A stretch of 64,000 nucleotides of DNA from Rhodothermales bacterium (GCA_041391505.1 JAWKNW010000012.1:105167-169166), one strand, 5' to 3'. Positions 37,577 through 47,198 are shown, counted from the stretch's first letter. Numbers and translations: made by a program. Notes: generated from the sequence alone by a model not told the origin.

Positions 37577-38788
37577 ATGAAATCTCGAATCCTGCTTGTT
37601 ATCGCGCTGCTGGCCGGCGTTGCCGCTGCCCGGGCGCAGACGTTTTCCGTCACCCTCGATCCGGCGGTGAACGGCACGTACGCGGTCAACCCGCCCCTCC
37701 CGGCCGACGGGACGTACCCCGCCGGCACGGTCGTCACCGTGACGACGAAGCCGGCGCCGGGCTATGTGCTCGATTCCGGCTATTATTCCGTCGCGGGCCG
37801 CTGGGGGGCGATGTACCATGAGTCGATGACGCCCACCTTCGAGGTGACGATCGATCAGGAAAAACACATCGGCGCGTCGTTCATCGAGGCCTCGGCGGTC
37901 GAGCACATCAACGTGACGCAGAACGTCGTCTTCGCGAAGCCGGGCGTAAAGCCACTGAAATACGACGTCTACTCGCCGAAAGGCGCGCAGAACCTGCCCT
38001 GCATCGTCATCATCCACGGCGGCGGTTGGGCCACGAACGACGAGGACATCATGCGGGGGCTCGCCCGCGAGTTGACGAAGGGCGGCCAGTTCGTGGTCTT
38101 CAGCGTCGACTACCGCTGGGCCGGCAAACTCGACGGCGACGCGCAGGGCACGACGATGGCCAACATCATCGAGGATGTGTTCGGGGCCATCGCGCACATC
38201 ATGGAGCACGCCGCGGAATACGGCGGCGACCCGACGCGCATCGGGGTGACGGGCGACAGCGCCGGCGGGCATCTCTCCGCGGCGGCCTCGCTGATGCCCG
38301 GCATGATCGGGGACGGCGGCTTCGGCAAGACGCCGGGTGTGTTCGAGTTCATGCCGTCCTACCTCCCGAAAGGCAAGACCGTCGATCAGGTGCGCGACGC
38401 GATGCTCGCGGCGATCAAGGCGGCTGCGCCGAGCTACGGCGTCTTCGGCGGGCAGCTGCTGAATCATTTTTCGGACGACCCCGCGGCCGACGATACCTGG
38501 AAGTCCGCCATCGCCCCGCTGGATCACATCCCCAGCGCCTCGGAGCGCTCGGTGCCCCAGTACCTCACCCGCGGCACCGCCGACCCGCTGATCCAGGACG
38601 CCCCCGTGAAGGAGTTCGTCGACGCGCTCGTGAAAGCCGGGCATCGCGTGCAGTACGTGCAGGTGGGCGGCGCCGGCCACGCGTTTTTCGACTGGAAGCC
38701 GGACGAGCGCACCAAAGCCACGTTCTACCGATACGGAGTCTACTACGCCGCCGAGATGAAAGCCTTCTTTGCCTCGGTGCTGCTTTAA
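37577..38788 (+). CDS. Exported alpha/beta hydrolase (carboxylesterase-like)
   Basis: A protein of 403 residues. The ATG at 37577 gives a signal peptide ending in ARAQ-T. A short N-terminal Ig-like part (VTLDPAVNGTYAVNPPLPADGTYPAGTVVTVTTKPAPGY) precedes the catalytic domain. That has the oxyanion motif IIHGGGW (ca. 150) and the nucleophile elbow GVTGDSAGGHLS. A Asp follows in RGTADPLI, and a His in GAGHAFFDW. These are features of the esterase/lipase family with BD-FAE-like enzymes. Its substrate is unknown. It is divergent from padR; about 190 bases separate the two starts apart from the operator. Confidence 0.85.
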   Translation: MKSRILLVIALLAGVAAARAQTFSVTLDPAVNGTYAVNPPLPADGTYPAGTVVTVTTKPAPGYVLDSGYYSVAGRWGAMYHESMTPTFEVTIDQEKHIGASFIEASAVEHINVTQNVVFAKPGVKPLKYDVYSPKGAQNLPCIVIIHGGGWATNDEDIMRGLARELTKGGQFVVFSVDYRWAGKLDGDAQGTTMANIIEDVFGAIAHIMEHAAEYGGDPTRIGVTGDSAGGHLSAAASLMPGMIGDGGFGKTPGVFEFMPSYLPKGKTVDQVRDAMLAAIKAAAPSYGVFGGQLLNHFSDDPAADDTWKSAIAPLDHIPSASERSVPQYLTRGTADPLIQDAPVKEFVDALVKAGHRVQYVQVGGAGHAFFDWKPDERTKATFYRYGVYYAAEMKAFFASVLL

Positions 38789-38832
38789 AAGGCGCCGCCG
38801 TACGGGCTATTGATGTCGTGGTGTTCGTCGGG

Positions 38833-39396
38833 TCAGGCGGGCTGCGGGAATCCCGCCGTCGCCATGACGCGGCGGGCCTGATCGCGGTGCCGGCGGCCGT
38901 GCACGGCCAGGATGGTGAGGGCGTCTTCGAGGCTGTAGGTGACCAGGCCCATCAGGGGCGAGGTGACGACGGTCGACAGCGGCAGGTTGCCGGGTAGAGC
39001 CTGGATGCGGTCGATGAGTTCGGCCTGGTGCGCGAGGTAGCGGGTGATGATGCCGTCGTCGATCCGGCTGGCCGAGGGGTGGGCTTTCGCGGTCGTCTTG
39101 AGCTTTCTGGTGTTGTCCGGCTTAAGCGAGTGGACCATCAGGTTGCCGAAGAGGCCGCTCAGCGGGGAGAGGCGTTCCCACACCGTGGGTTCCGGCGCCT
39201 CGCCGGCGAGGCGTTCCAGGAGCGGGAAATAGAGGCTGTGGGAGACGATGAGGTGGTCGAAGCACTGGGCGACGCTCCAGCTGTTCGGGTCCGGTTTCCA
39301 GTTGAGCTGTTCCGAGGTCAGTTCGCCGAATTCGTGCTGGACCTCGCTCGCGAGCGAGGCGAGGTCTTTCGTGATGGCTTCGATGCGCTGGTTCAT
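38833..39396 (-). CDS. DinB-family protein
   Basis: A protein of 187 residues without a signal peptide. The DinB_2 features are present: a first helix with NWKPDPNSWSVAQCFDHLIVSHSLYFPLLERL (His in DHL) and a terminal HGRRHRDQARRVM with metal-binding histidines. The family includes metal-dependent thiol transferases; substrate unknown. It differs from the exported DinB protein at 12802, so the two are not recent duplicates. It converges on the esterase gene with 44 bases between. Confidence 0.85.
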   Translation of the reverse strand: MNQRIEAITKDLASLASEVQHEFGELTSEQLNWKPDPNSWSVAQCFDHLIVSHSLYFPLLERLAGEAPEPTVWERLSPLSGLFGNLMVHSLKPDNTRKLKTTAKAHPSASRIDDGIITRYLAHQAELIDRIQALPGNLPLSTVVTSPLMGLVTYSLEDALTILAVHGRRHRDQARRVMATAGFPQPA

Positions 39397-39601
39397 GGTC
39401 GTGGGTCGCCCTCAGGCTTTGGTGATCGCACATTCCCCCAAGCTACGTGCGTCCGGCCGGCGTTTCAACCGGTGCGCGGTTTGACGCGGCGAAACCCGAC
39501 CTGATCGATACCCGAGGCGACAGATTACGTCGGGTGAATTTTTTGGAAGAGACAGATCCTGCATCGCGCATCGCTTCGATGAACCCGTAGGGTCACGCTC
39601 C
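39397..39601. other. Intergenic region between dinB-like gene and tRNA terminator
   Basis: No coding frame, promoter or hairpin that I can support was seen in this stretch of about 200 bases. It would contain the promoter of the DinB-like gene on the minus strand. Confidence 0.3.
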
Positions 39602-39634
39602 AAAAAGAAAGCCCTCCGGCATCGCCGGAAGGCT
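39602..39634 (-). terminator. Intrinsic terminator of tRNA-Glu
   Basis: On the minus strand AGCCTTCCGGC-GAT-GCCGGAGGGCT forms a stem with one T-G mismatch, followed by TTCTTTTTG. It lies 5 bases beyond the tRNA 3' end. Confidence 0.85.
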
Positions 39635-39638
39635 TCAG

Positions 39639-39711
39639 TACCGCGTACGGGATTCGAACCCGTGTTACCAGCGTGAGAGGCTAGCGTCCTGGACCCCTAG
39701 ACGAACGCGGC
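39639..39711 (-). tRNA. tRNA-Glu, anticodon CUC
   Basis: The 73-base sequence folds as a cloverleaf: acceptor GCCGCGT with ACGCGGT (one G-T end pair), D arm around CGTCTAGGGGTCCAGGACG, anticodon stem CTAGC/GCTGG with loop CTCTCAC, and T arm ACGGGTTCGAATCCCGT. The anticodon is CTC, so it reads GAG. The body is very like bacterial tRNA-Glu (AACACGGGTTCGAATCCC). The CCA end is not encoded. A terminator follows. Confidence 0.95.
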
Positions 39712-39754
39712 GGATACAGAGCCTCCAACCCCCGCTCCATGGGCAAGTTTCTGC

Positions 39755-40822
39755 TCACTCGTCCCCAAACCACTCCCCGAAAAATGCCACCACCCGGTCG
39801 AAGCTCCCGATCATCTCGATGGGGTTGTGGCCGGCGCCCGGGTAAAGGAAATATTCGAAGTCGGGCGACGTACGCCCCAGGGCGGTCATGGCGTCGATCA
39901 TCGCCTGGGCCTGGCTGACGTCGACCGTCTGGTCGGCCGTGCCGTGCTGGATCTGGAGGGCGGGCATCTTGCCGGCGAAGAGGACGGGCGAGCGGCGGAC
40001 GAGTTCGGGGCGGACGTCGGCGATGGTGAGCTGGCCGGCTTTCAGGGGCTGGATATAGGTGGCGTTGAGGTGGTCGAACCCCGGAAGGTCGCGCGGGGTG
40101 CCGCGGAGGGCGTCGCTGAAGATGTCCTGGACGTAGGGGCCGAAGAAATCGGTCGGGCCGAAGAAGGCCGAGATGGCGTCGATGCCCGGCCGGCGGGCGC
40201 CCATCAGCATGGCCACGCCGGCGCCGCGGCTGAAGCCGAGGAGGCCGATGCGGCTGGTGTCGGCGACGGGCGTCACGGCGGGGAGCGCGTCGAGGAGCGC
40301 GAGGGCGTCGTCGACGTCGCGGTCGAGCGGGCTGGGGGCGCCGGTCGAGGTCAGCGCGACGCCGTCGTAGATGAGCGGCTCGCCGCGAAAGGACGGGACG
40401 ACGAAGATGAACTGGTCGATCAGCTGGTTGACGCCCAGGGAAAGCAGCGGGATCGTCTCGTCGATGCTGACCCCTTCGTCGCCGGCGTGGGCATACATGA
40501 ACACGGGCAGCGGGTCCGTGGCGCCAACCGGGACCGCGACGGCGGCGTAGTGGGTGCCGTCCAGAACATGGGAGATCACATAGAGCACGCTCTGCGCGCC
40601 GGGCGTGATCTGGATGGTGTCCTGGCGAAGGATGGCGAGGCCGGCCGCCGCGACGTCGCGCGCGGCCCAGGTGGCCTCGGCCTCGGCGATCTCTGCCGGC
40701 GTGGCCGGCGCGAACAGCACGTCGAGGTCGACGCCGCCGATCACCCGTTCGTCGCCCGGCGACATGGTGTCGCATCCGGCGATCAGGAGCAGGGCGAGGG
40801 GGATGGCGTAGCGGATGGTCAT
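39755..40822 (-). CDS. Lipoprotein alpha/beta hydrolase
   Basis: A protein of 355 residues with lipobox LALLLIAGC (Cys17). An alpha/beta hydrolase (S9-like) fold is visible: VFMYAHAGDEG, nucleophile elbow GLLGFSRGAG and the late QHGTADQTVDVSQAQ (Asp) and PGAGHNPIE (His). This is the pattern of prolyl-oligopeptidase-like esterases. The substrate is unknown. Its ATG is 13 bases after the MFS gene stop, so both are probably one operon; the hydrolase may process a compound taken up or exported. Confidence 0.85.
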   Translation of the reverse strand: MTIRYAIPLALLLIAGCDTMSPGDERVIGGVDLDVLFAPATPAEIAEAEATWAARDVAAAGLAILRQDTIQITPGAQSVLYVISHVLDGTHYAAVAVPVGATDPLPVFMYAHAGDEGVSIDETIPLLSLGVNQLIDQFIFVVPSFRGEPLIYDGVALTSTGAPSPLDRDVDDALALLDALPAVTPVADTSRIGLLGFSRGAGVAMLMGARRPGIDAISAFFGPTDFFGPYVQDIFSDALRGTPRDLPGFDHLNATYIQPLKAGQLTIADVRPELVRRSPVLFAGKMPALQIQHGTADQTVDVSQAQAMIDAMTALGRTSPDFEYFLYPGAGHNPIEMIGSFDRVVAFFGEWFGDE

Positions 40823-40835
40823 GGCAGGACGGGGT

Positions 40836-42059
40836 CTATGCGCTCGCCGCGGGCGCCGCGGCGGTGCCGGCGGTCGGTTCGGGCAGAAAGTAGTGCACGA
40901 TGCCGGCCATCATCAGCATGGAGAGCGCGCCCATCACGGTGTTGCTCAGGTAGCCATACTGCGTGTAAGCCGTGCCGGCGAGGCCGCTCGCGAGGCCCAT
41001 CCCGATCTGGCCGATGGCGATGCTCAGGCTCATCAGGCTGCCGCGCCGCTCGGCCGGCACCAGCGAGGTGATGAGCGATTGAAACGGGCTCATGCGCATG
41101 GCGATCATGATCATCGCGAGGGCGAAGACGCCGAAGGCGACGGCTCTCCCGGTGACGACGAAGGTCGTCAGGATCATGATAAGGCTCAGTCCGAGGCACG
41201 ACGAAACGATGAGCGGCTTGCGCCCGATGCGGTCGGAAAGCTGGCCGGCCATCGGGCCCGTCATCACGTTCATCAGCCCGCCGAACAGAAACAGCAACAC
41301 GATATCGTTATTGGCCAGCCCGATCTCGTGCTCGAGCCAGGTGGGCAAATACACGAGGTAGATGCCCATGCTGGCGAACATCAGCACATAGGCGAGCGTC
41401 GCGGCGGAGATCTTGCGGTCGCGCAACAGGGTCGCGTAGTTCGAGAGCGCCCGCCCGATCGTGAGGCGGTCGGTGTTGCGGACGACGTCGGGCTGTGGCA
41501 CGTAGCGCCATACCAGGAAGACGGCGAAAATCATCGTGATCCCGAACAGCACGAAGGGCCACTTGAAGCTGTAGAGGCCCGCGAGAAACTTGCCGAGCGG
41601 GATGCCGGCGATCTGCCCCACCGCGGCGGCGCTCATCACCCAGCCGTTGGCCCAGCCGCGTTTTTCATAGGGGAAGTAGTCGCCCACGTAGGATACCGCG
41701 GAGCCGCTGAGCATCCCGCCGGCGACGCCGGATAACCCGCGCACGATCAACAGCGAGCCGAACGAGGTCGCCGCGGCGTGCAGCATGAGGGTGATGGACA
41801 TCGCGCTGCAGCCGAACAGAATGATGCGCCGCCGGCCGATTTTGTCCGATATCGGCCCCACGATGAGCGCGAAAACGCCGAGCATCGCCGCATAGATCGT
41901 CACCAGCCAGCCCAGGTGCGCCTCGGGGATGCTGAGCTCCCGCGCGATGTTGGGTAAGATGGGCGAAACGATGATCACCTGGCTGCTCGCCGAGAACATC
42001 ATAAGCCACAACGCGGCGAGCACGAGGCGAGGGCTGGACGACGAAGCAGAGGATGACAT
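40836..42059 (-). CDS. Major facilitator superfamily transporter
   Basis: A protein of 407 residues with about 12 membrane helices. Typical MFS loops are present: VGPISDKIGRRRIILFG after the second helix and GQLSDRIGRKPLIVSS in the second half. The chosen start at 42059 gives the family N-terminus (SPRLVLAALWLMMFSASSQVIIVSPILPNIARELSI). Sequence resembles drug/proton antiporters of the DHA1 type, but substrates cannot be predicted. It is followed by the lipoprotein hydrolase gene. Confidence 0.9.
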   Translation of the reverse strand: MSSSASSSSPRLVLAALWLMMFSASSQVIIVSPILPNIARELSIPEAHLGWLVTIYAAMLGVFALIVGPISDKIGRRRIILFGCSAMSITLMLHAAATSFGSLLIVRGLSGVAGGMLSGSAVSYVGDYFPYEKRGWANGWVMSAAAVGQIAGIPLGKFLAGLYSFKWPFVLFGITMIFAVFLVWRYVPQPDVVRNTDRLTIGRALSNYATLLRDRKISAATLAYVLMFASMGIYLVYLPTWLEHEIGLANNDIVLLFLFGGLMNVMTGPMAGQLSDRIGRKPLIVSSCLGLSLIMILTTFVVTGRAVAFGVFALAMIMIAMRMSPFQSLITSLVPAERRGSLMSLSIAIGQIGMGLASGLAGTAYTQYGYLSNTVMGALSMLMMAGIVHYFLPEPTAGTAAAPAASA

Positions 42060-42226
42060 ACGGTGGATTATGGGGGGCGCGCGGTAAGAAAGGAAGAATC
42101 GTAGCGGCGAAACGCGGCGAAGGCTGCATATGTTGCGACACACATCATTTTTGGGGGAAAGACGGGGTTGCGCTCATCTGTTAGCCTGCGCACGGGCGAC
42201 AGACGAGATCGGGGCCGCCGCGCCGC

Positions 42227-42282
42227 ATTAACGAGCCTTAATGCTGAGGTAATACAACGGTAACACGCCTGATCTACCATTG
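42227..42282 (+). promoter_or_regulatory. Pho-box-like direct-repeat array and -7 element before the TonB receptor
   Basis: Four TAA cores begin at 42229, 42239, 42250 and 42261, spaced 10, 11 and 11 bases (TTAACG, TTAATG, GTAATA, GTAACA). TACCATTG at 42275-42282, 14 bases after the last core, resembles the TAnnTTTG -7 element. The array therefore takes the place of a -33 element, as in PhoB-activated promoters. The receptor ATG is at 42357. The bases from 42060 to 42226 hold nothing else that I recognise. Confidence 0.55.
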
Positions 42283-42356
42283 CCGCCGACAACGAGAGAA
42301 CGGCGTGCTACGCATCCACGCTTCGTTATCGCGTATGCCCTAACCAACCAACCTGT

Positions 42357-45218
42357 ATGAACGTGCGCATCAACGCCCATCGATTCCCGATCCTGTTCGG
42401 GCTCTTATTACTCATCGCTGCGCCGGCAGCCGCCCAGAAGGGCGCCATCGCCGGCGTCGTCGTCGATACCGAAACCGGCGAAACGCTGATCGGCGCCAAC
42501 GTCCTCATCGACGGCACGATGAACGGCGCCACGACCGACTTCGACGGCCACTACGAAATCAAGGGTATCGACGCCGGCCGCTACACCGTCGTCTTTTCCT
42601 ATATCGGGTACAGCCCGGTCACGGTGACGGACGTCGAGGTGATCGCCGGCCAGACCGTACGCCTGGACATGACCCTCAGCGCCGAGACCATCGGGCTCGA
42701 CGAAGTGGTCGTCGAGGCCCGGGCCCTCAAGAACACCGAAGCGTCGCTGCTTCGCGAGCGCCAGAAGGCCACCGCCGTCAGCGACGCCATCAGCGCCGAG
42801 GCCATCTCGCGGTCCGGCAGCGGCGATGCCGCCGGCGCCATGACCAAGGTGACCGGCGCGTCCGTCGTGGGCGGCAAATACGTCTACATCCGCGGCCTCG
42901 GCGAACGCTACTCGAGCACGCAGCTCAACGGCAGCTCGCTGCCCAGCGCGGACCCCGACAAGCAGGCGTTTCAGCTGGACCTCTTCCCGGCCAGCCTGCT
43001 CGACAACATCGTGACCACCAAGACCTTCACGCCCGACAAACCCGGCGCCTTCACCGGCGGCCTGGTCAACGTCGGCACGAAGAACTTCCCGGATGCCTTT
43101 ACGCTCCAGTTCACGACCTCCTCGTCGTACAACGACCAGTCGAGCCTCGCGGATAACTTCATCAGCTACGATCTGGGCAACCTCGACTGGCTGGGATACG
43201 ACGACGGCGACCGCGACATCCCGGCGATCTTCAACGATCCCAACCTCGTGATCCCGACGGAGATCGAGGCCCGGTTCGACCCGGCCAAGGCCGAGCTGCT
43301 CGACAACGTCTCGCGCGCCTTCCGCCCCGAGATGGAGCCCACCGTCGCCCGCGCCCCGGTCAACAGCGGGTTCTCGATGGCCTTCGGCAACCAGATTCCG
43401 CTCGCCGGCCGGCCGCTCGGCTTCACCGCCAGCCTGACCTACAACCGGTCGACTTCCTTCTACAACAACGGCAATGCCGGCCGCTACGAACTCGTCGGCG
43501 GCACCGTCCAGCAGATCGACCAGCTGACCGCGCTGCGCGACCTCTCGGATACCCGCGGCTCGCAGGAAGCGAACTGGGGCGGCGTGGCCACGCTGGCCTA
43601 CAAGATCCACCCGAAACACGAGCTTTCGGCCACGTACCTGCGCACGCAGAACGGCACGTCGGACACCCGCTACCTCGAAGGCTTCTGGCAGGACCTGTCC
43701 GGCAACTCCACGTTCCAGACCCGCGTCCTCGGCTACCAGGAACGGAGCCTCAACTCGCTCCAGCTCAAGGGCCAGCATGCGATGGGCCCGATGCAGGCCG
43801 AGTGGCGCGCCTCGTTCTCGAAGAACGAGCAGAACGAGCCCGATCTCCGGTATTTCTCGAATCACTACACGGTGAACGGGACGGACACCACGTTCCAGAA
43901 GCCGGCCTCGCTCTACCCCTCGCCGGCGCGCTTCTTCCGCAAGCTCGATGAGCAGAACAACGAGTTCGGACTCGACCTCACCGTGCCCTTCCGGCTCGCC
44001 GGCCTGAGCAGCAAGGTCAAGTTCGGCGGTTCGTATGGCGACGTGAGCCGCGCGTTCAGCGAACGCCGCTTCGAATACCGCACCGGTTCGGGCTTTTCGT
44101 ACGGCTCGTTCGCGGGCGACAACAACGCCTTCTTCTCGTCGGTCGGCATCATCGGCACCTCGACCGCCGGCCGGCCGCAGTTCGGCAACTACATCACCGA
44201 CGCGTCGGCCCTGAAGAGCAACTACACGGGCGACCAGACGGTGGCCGCCGGCTACCTCATGACGGACCTCCTGCTGACGCGCAAGCTGCGCTTCATCGGC
44301 GGGGTGCGCCTCGAGTCGACCCGGATGACCACGCAGAGCGCGGACACGACGCTGGCCGTGGGCCGGCTGAGCAACGACGACGTCCTGCCGTCGGTCAACC
44401 TCGTCTATGCGCTGACCGACAACATGAACCTCCGCGCCGCCGTCACGCAGACGCTGGCTCGCCCGACCTTCCGCGAACTCGCTCCGTATTCGACGTTCGA
44501 CTTCGTCGGCGACTTCGTCTTCTCGGGCAGCTCGACGCTGAAGCGGACGCTGATCACGAACTATGACCTCCGCTGGGAGTGGTTTACGCGCCCGGGCGAG
44601 ATCATCGCCGTGAGCGGCTTCTACAAGGCCTTCGAGAACCCGATCGAGCGCGTCATTCTGACGAGCGTCGGCAACAACTCGATGTCGATCCAGAACGTGC
44701 CCACCGGCCGCGTGGTCGGGGCCGAATTCGAACTCCGCCGCCGGCTCGACGCCCTCGTGCCGGCGCTCGAAAACGTCGAGATCGGCGGCAACCTCGCCCT
44801 GGTCCACTCGGAAGTGGACATCCCGGAGGAAGAACTCGTCGTCATCCGCGCGGCCGACGCCAACCCGTCGACCACGCGCCCGCTGGAAGGCCAGTCGCCG
44901 TACGTCGTCAACGTCGACCTCACCTACCAGAAGCCGGAGTGGGGCTCGGTGGCCAGCATCTACTACAACCTCTTCGGCGACCGCCTCCGCGTGGTGTCGG
45001 AAGGCGCCGCCCCCGACATCTTCGAGCGGGCCCGCGGCACGGTGGACTTCATCTACGCCCAGCGCATCTGGCGCGGCGTCAGCCTGAAGTTCGCGGTCAA
45101 GAACCTCACCGACAGCGACGCGCTCATGAGCCAGTCGTTCAAGGACGTCGACTACATCTACCAGAAATACGAATCCGGCCGGACGTATTCGCTCAGCTTC
45201 ACCTACAAGGTGGAATAA
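42357..45218 (+). CDS. TonB-dependent outer-membrane receptor with carboxypeptidase-like domain
   Basis: A protein of 953 residues with signal peptide ending in AAAQ-K. The N-terminal regulatory-like domain (GAIAGVVVDTETGETLIGANVLIDGTMNGATTDFDGHYEIKGIDAGRYTVVFSYIGYSP) is typical of Bacteroidota receptors. The plug domain has VYIRGLGERYSSTQLNG and GGLVNVGTK, and the barrel runs to an aromatic-rich end (YSLSFTYKVE). It imports a ligand across the outer membrane with TonB energy. No SusD partner is adjacent, so it is not a polysaccharide (SusCD) system. The upstream Pho-box-like array and the following PlcP/Agt genes suggest a phosphate-stress role; the ligand is unknown. Confidence 0.93.
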   Translation: MNVRINAHRFPILFGLLLLIAAPAAAQKGAIAGVVVDTETGETLIGANVLIDGTMNGATTDFDGHYEIKGIDAGRYTVVFSYIGYSPVTVTDVEVIAGQTVRLDMTLSAETIGLDEVVVEARALKNTEASLLRERQKATAVSDAISAEAISRSGSGDAAGAMTKVTGASVVGGKYVYIRGLGERYSSTQLNGSSLPSADPDKQAFQLDLFPASLLDNIVTTKTFTPDKPGAFTGGLVNVGTKNFPDAFTLQFTTSSSYNDQSSLADNFISYDLGNLDWLGYDDGDRDIPAIFNDPNLVIPTEIEARFDPAKAELLDNVSRAFRPEMEPTVARAPVNSGFSMAFGNQIPLAGRPLGFTASLTYNRSTSFYNNGNAGRYELVGGTVQQIDQLTALRDLSDTRGSQEANWGGVATLAYKIHPKHELSATYLRTQNGTSDTRYLEGFWQDLSGNSTFQTRVLGYQERSLNSLQLKGQHAMGPMQAEWRASFSKNEQNEPDLRYFSNHYTVNGTDTTFQKPASLYPSPARFFRKLDEQNNEFGLDLTVPFRLAGLSSKVKFGGSYGDVSRAFSERRFEYRTGSGFSYGSFAGDNNAFFSSVGIIGTSTAGRPQFGNYITDASALKSNYTGDQTVAAGYLMTDLLLTRKLRFIGGVRLESTRMTTQSADTTLAVGRLSNDDVLPSVNLVYALTDNMNLRAAVTQTLARPTFRELAPYSTFDFVGDFVFSGSSTLKRTLITNYDLRWEWFTRPGEIIAVSGFYKAFENPIERVILTSVGNNSMSIQNVPTGRVVGAEFELRRRLDALVPALENVEIGGNLALVHSEVDIPEEELVVIRAADANPSTTRPLEGQSPYVVNVDLTYQKPEWGSVASIYYNLFGDRLRVVSEGAAPDIFERARGTVDFIYAQRIWRGVSLKFAVKNLTDSDALMSQSFKDVDYIYQKYESGRTYSLSFTYKVE

Positions 45219-45257
45219 CGCCGGCATACGACCTGCCTGTTCTTTCGGACAGCGCGA

Positions 45258-45293
45258 CGGGGTGGCTCATACGAGCCGCCCCGACGTGTTTCC
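45258..45293 (+). terminator. Hairpin terminator after the TonB receptor
   Basis: CGGGGTGGCTC at 45258-45268 pairs with GAGCCGCCCCG at 45273-45283 (one T-G pair) around a 4-base loop, followed by ACGTGTTT. The stem is strong but the T-run is short. Confidence 0.6.
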
Positions 45294-45300
45294 GGGCCAT

Positions 45301-45344
45301 GTTAACGCAGCATTATCGAATCGTTGCGGCAGTGTTACGACCCA
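45301..45344 (+). promoter_or_regulatory. Pho-box-like array of four 11-bp units
   Basis: Units GTTAACGCAGC, ATTATCGAATC, GTTGCGGCAGT and GTTACGACCCA follow one another with exactly 11-bp period. It is upstream of the secreted T9SS protein (ATG 45410). Units 1 and 2 resemble those at 49442 and 50696. Confidence 0.6.
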
Positions 45345-45409
45345 CACGGCGCTCCGTCGCCGGCGAACATCGCCGCAGTCATTATCTGTACATCAACCCG
45401 CCTACATTC

Positions 45410-47080
45410 ATGCAACGGCTACTGCTTATCGCATTTTTTCTGCTGATGCCCCTCGCGGCGCAGGCGCAAACCGAAATCCGCGTAACGGACGCGGACATCC
45501 CCGACGGGGCCACGGTGACGTGGACGTCGGATAACACATACATTCTGGATGGTATCGTCTTCGTGAACCCGGGGGCGACGCTGATCATCGAGCCGGGCAC
45601 GGTGATCAAGGGCGAAGTGGGCCAGGGCAACGAGGCCTCGGCGCTGGTGGTGACGAGCGGCGGCACGATCCTGGCCGAAGGGACGGCGACGAACCCGATC
45701 ATCTTCACGTCGGTTCAGGACCCGCTCGACGGCAGCCTGACGTACCAGGACCGCGGCCTCTGGGGCGGCGTGGTAATCCTGGGCCAGGCCTCGACGAACA
45801 ACCCGACGGATGGGGGGATCAAGGAAGTGGAAGGGATCAACGAGGTGGTGGCCGAAGGGGACACGCGGGCCCAGTACGGCGGCGAGAACGACGCGCACAG
45901 CTCGGGGATCTTCCGCTACGTGTCGATCCGCCACACGGGGATCAACGTGGGCGACCAGGCGGGCAACGAGATCCAGGGCCTGACGCTCGGCGGCGTGGGC
46001 TCGGGGACGGTGATCGAATACGTGGAGTCGTTCGCGAGCGCGGACGACGGGTTCGAGTTTTTCGGCGGCACGGTGAACACGAAGTACCTGGTGTCGGCCT
46101 TCAACGAGGACGACTCGTTCGACTGGGACGAAGGCTTCCGCGGCAAGGCGCAGTTCTGGTTTGCGATCCAGGCGAACGACGTCGGTGGCCGCACGGCGGA
46201 GCAGGACGGGGCGACGGGCAACGAGTTTTTCGAGCCGTACGCGATCCCGCAGCTTTCGAACGTGACGTACATCGGTCCGGACGCCGGGACGGCGGAAGGG
46301 GACGGCGCCGAGATGCTGATCTTCCGCGACAACAGCGGCGGTAAGTACTGGAACTCGATCTTCACGGAATACAGCTCGGCGACGGGCGCGCAGGGTATCA
46401 CGGTGGAAGTGGTGGACGGGGACGCGAACAAGCCGGCGGACAGCGAAGACCGCATGGCGAACGGGGACCTGGTGCTGGCGAACAACCTGTGGTGGGGCTT
46501 CGGGGATAACTCGCTGGGAGCGATCGCCCCGCAGGACTTCGTGCAGGCGCACCTTGCGGCGAACAACAACCGGATCTCGGACCCGCAGCTTCGGGGCATC
46601 AGCCGTGAGGCGGATGGCGGTCTGGATCCGCGGCCGGCGGTGGGCAGCCCGGCGTGGGATGCGGCCGAAGTGGCCGACACCGGCGACGCGTTCTTCACCC
46701 CCGTGGCCTATACCGGCGCCTTCGGCCTCGGCAACTGGCTCGACGGCTGGACCGCCCTCGGCAATCTCGGCTTCACGGTAGGCACGGCCATCGAACCGAT
46801 CGCCGGTGAAGTGCCGACGTTCTTCTCGCTCGAGCAGAACTACCCGAACCCGTTCAACCCGACCACCACGATCGAATTCAAGCTGGCCAGCGCCGGCCCG
46901 GTCCGCCTCGCCGTCTACGACGTGCTGGGCCGTCAGGTAGCGCTGCTGGCCGACGGAGTGCAGCCCGCCGGCACCTACAGCGTCCAGTTCGACGCGAAGG
47001 AGCTCGCCTCCGGCATGTACTTCTACAAGCTGGAAGGGTATGGCGCGAGCGCCGTCCGTAAGATGCTGCTCGTGAAATAA
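45410..47080 (+). CDS. Secreted beta-helix-like protein with T9SS type A sorting domain
   Basis: A protein of 556 residues with a signal peptide (LLLIAFFLLMPLAAQAQ-T). The mature N-terminus has the repeated pattern ILDGIVFVNPGATLIIEPGTVIKGEVGQGNEASALVVTSGGTILAEGTATNPIIFTS, a beta-helix-like fold common in Bacteroidota. The last ~80 residues are the type IX sorting domain (FSLEQNYPNPFNPTTTIEFKLASAGPVRLAVYDVLGRQVALL, ending ALVRKMLLVK-like). It would be secreted through T9SS and attached to the surface or released. It lies behind the TonB receptor with its own Pho-box-like array, so it may bind or process the same ligand. No known function. Confidence 0.9.
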   Translation: MQRLLLIAFFLLMPLAAQAQTEIRVTDADIPDGATVTWTSDNTYILDGIVFVNPGATLIIEPGTVIKGEVGQGNEASALVVTSGGTILAEGTATNPIIFTSVQDPLDGSLTYQDRGLWGGVVILGQASTNNPTDGGIKEVEGINEVVAEGDTRAQYGGENDAHSSGIFRYVSIRHTGINVGDQAGNEIQGLTLGGVGSGTVIEYVESFASADDGFEFFGGTVNTKYLVSAFNEDDSFDWDEGFRGKAQFWFAIQANDVGGRTAEQDGATGNEFFEPYAIPQLSNVTYIGPDAGTAEGDGAEMLIFRDNSGGKYWNSIFTEYSSATGAQGITVEVVDGDANKPADSEDRMANGDLVLANNLWWGFGDNSLGAIAPQDFVQAHLAANNNRISDPQLRGISREADGGLDPRPAVGSPAWDAAEVADTGDAFFTPVAYTGAFGLGNWLDGWTALGNLGFTVGTAIEPIAGEVPTFFSLEQNYPNPFNPTTTIEFKLASAGPVRLAVYDVLGRQVALLADGVQPAGTYSVQFDAKELASGMYFYKLEGYGASAVRKMLLVK

Positions 47081-47108
47081 GGCGAGCGATCCTCCGTACG
47101 GGATCCGG

Positions 47109-47170
47109 GATGCTGGATGCAGGACGCGTGGATGGCAACATCCAGCGTCGTGCATCCAGCATCTTTTTTT
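47109..47170 (+). terminator. Strong intrinsic terminator after the secreted T9SS protein
   Basis: A long stem (GATGCTGGATGCA with TGCATCCAGCATC, plus an inner GACGC-TGGATG / CATCCA-GCGTC stem) is followed by seven T. The left arm is built of heptamers such as GGATGCT and GGATGCA, like other intergenic hairpins in the window. Confidence 0.93.
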
Positions 47171-47198
47171 ATGCCTCAATCAAAGCGGCCAACAATTC

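Noticed and set aside
42408..45227. Long minus-strand open frame under the TonB receptor
   Set aside because: High-GC third-position effect; plus-strand protein has full receptor domains.
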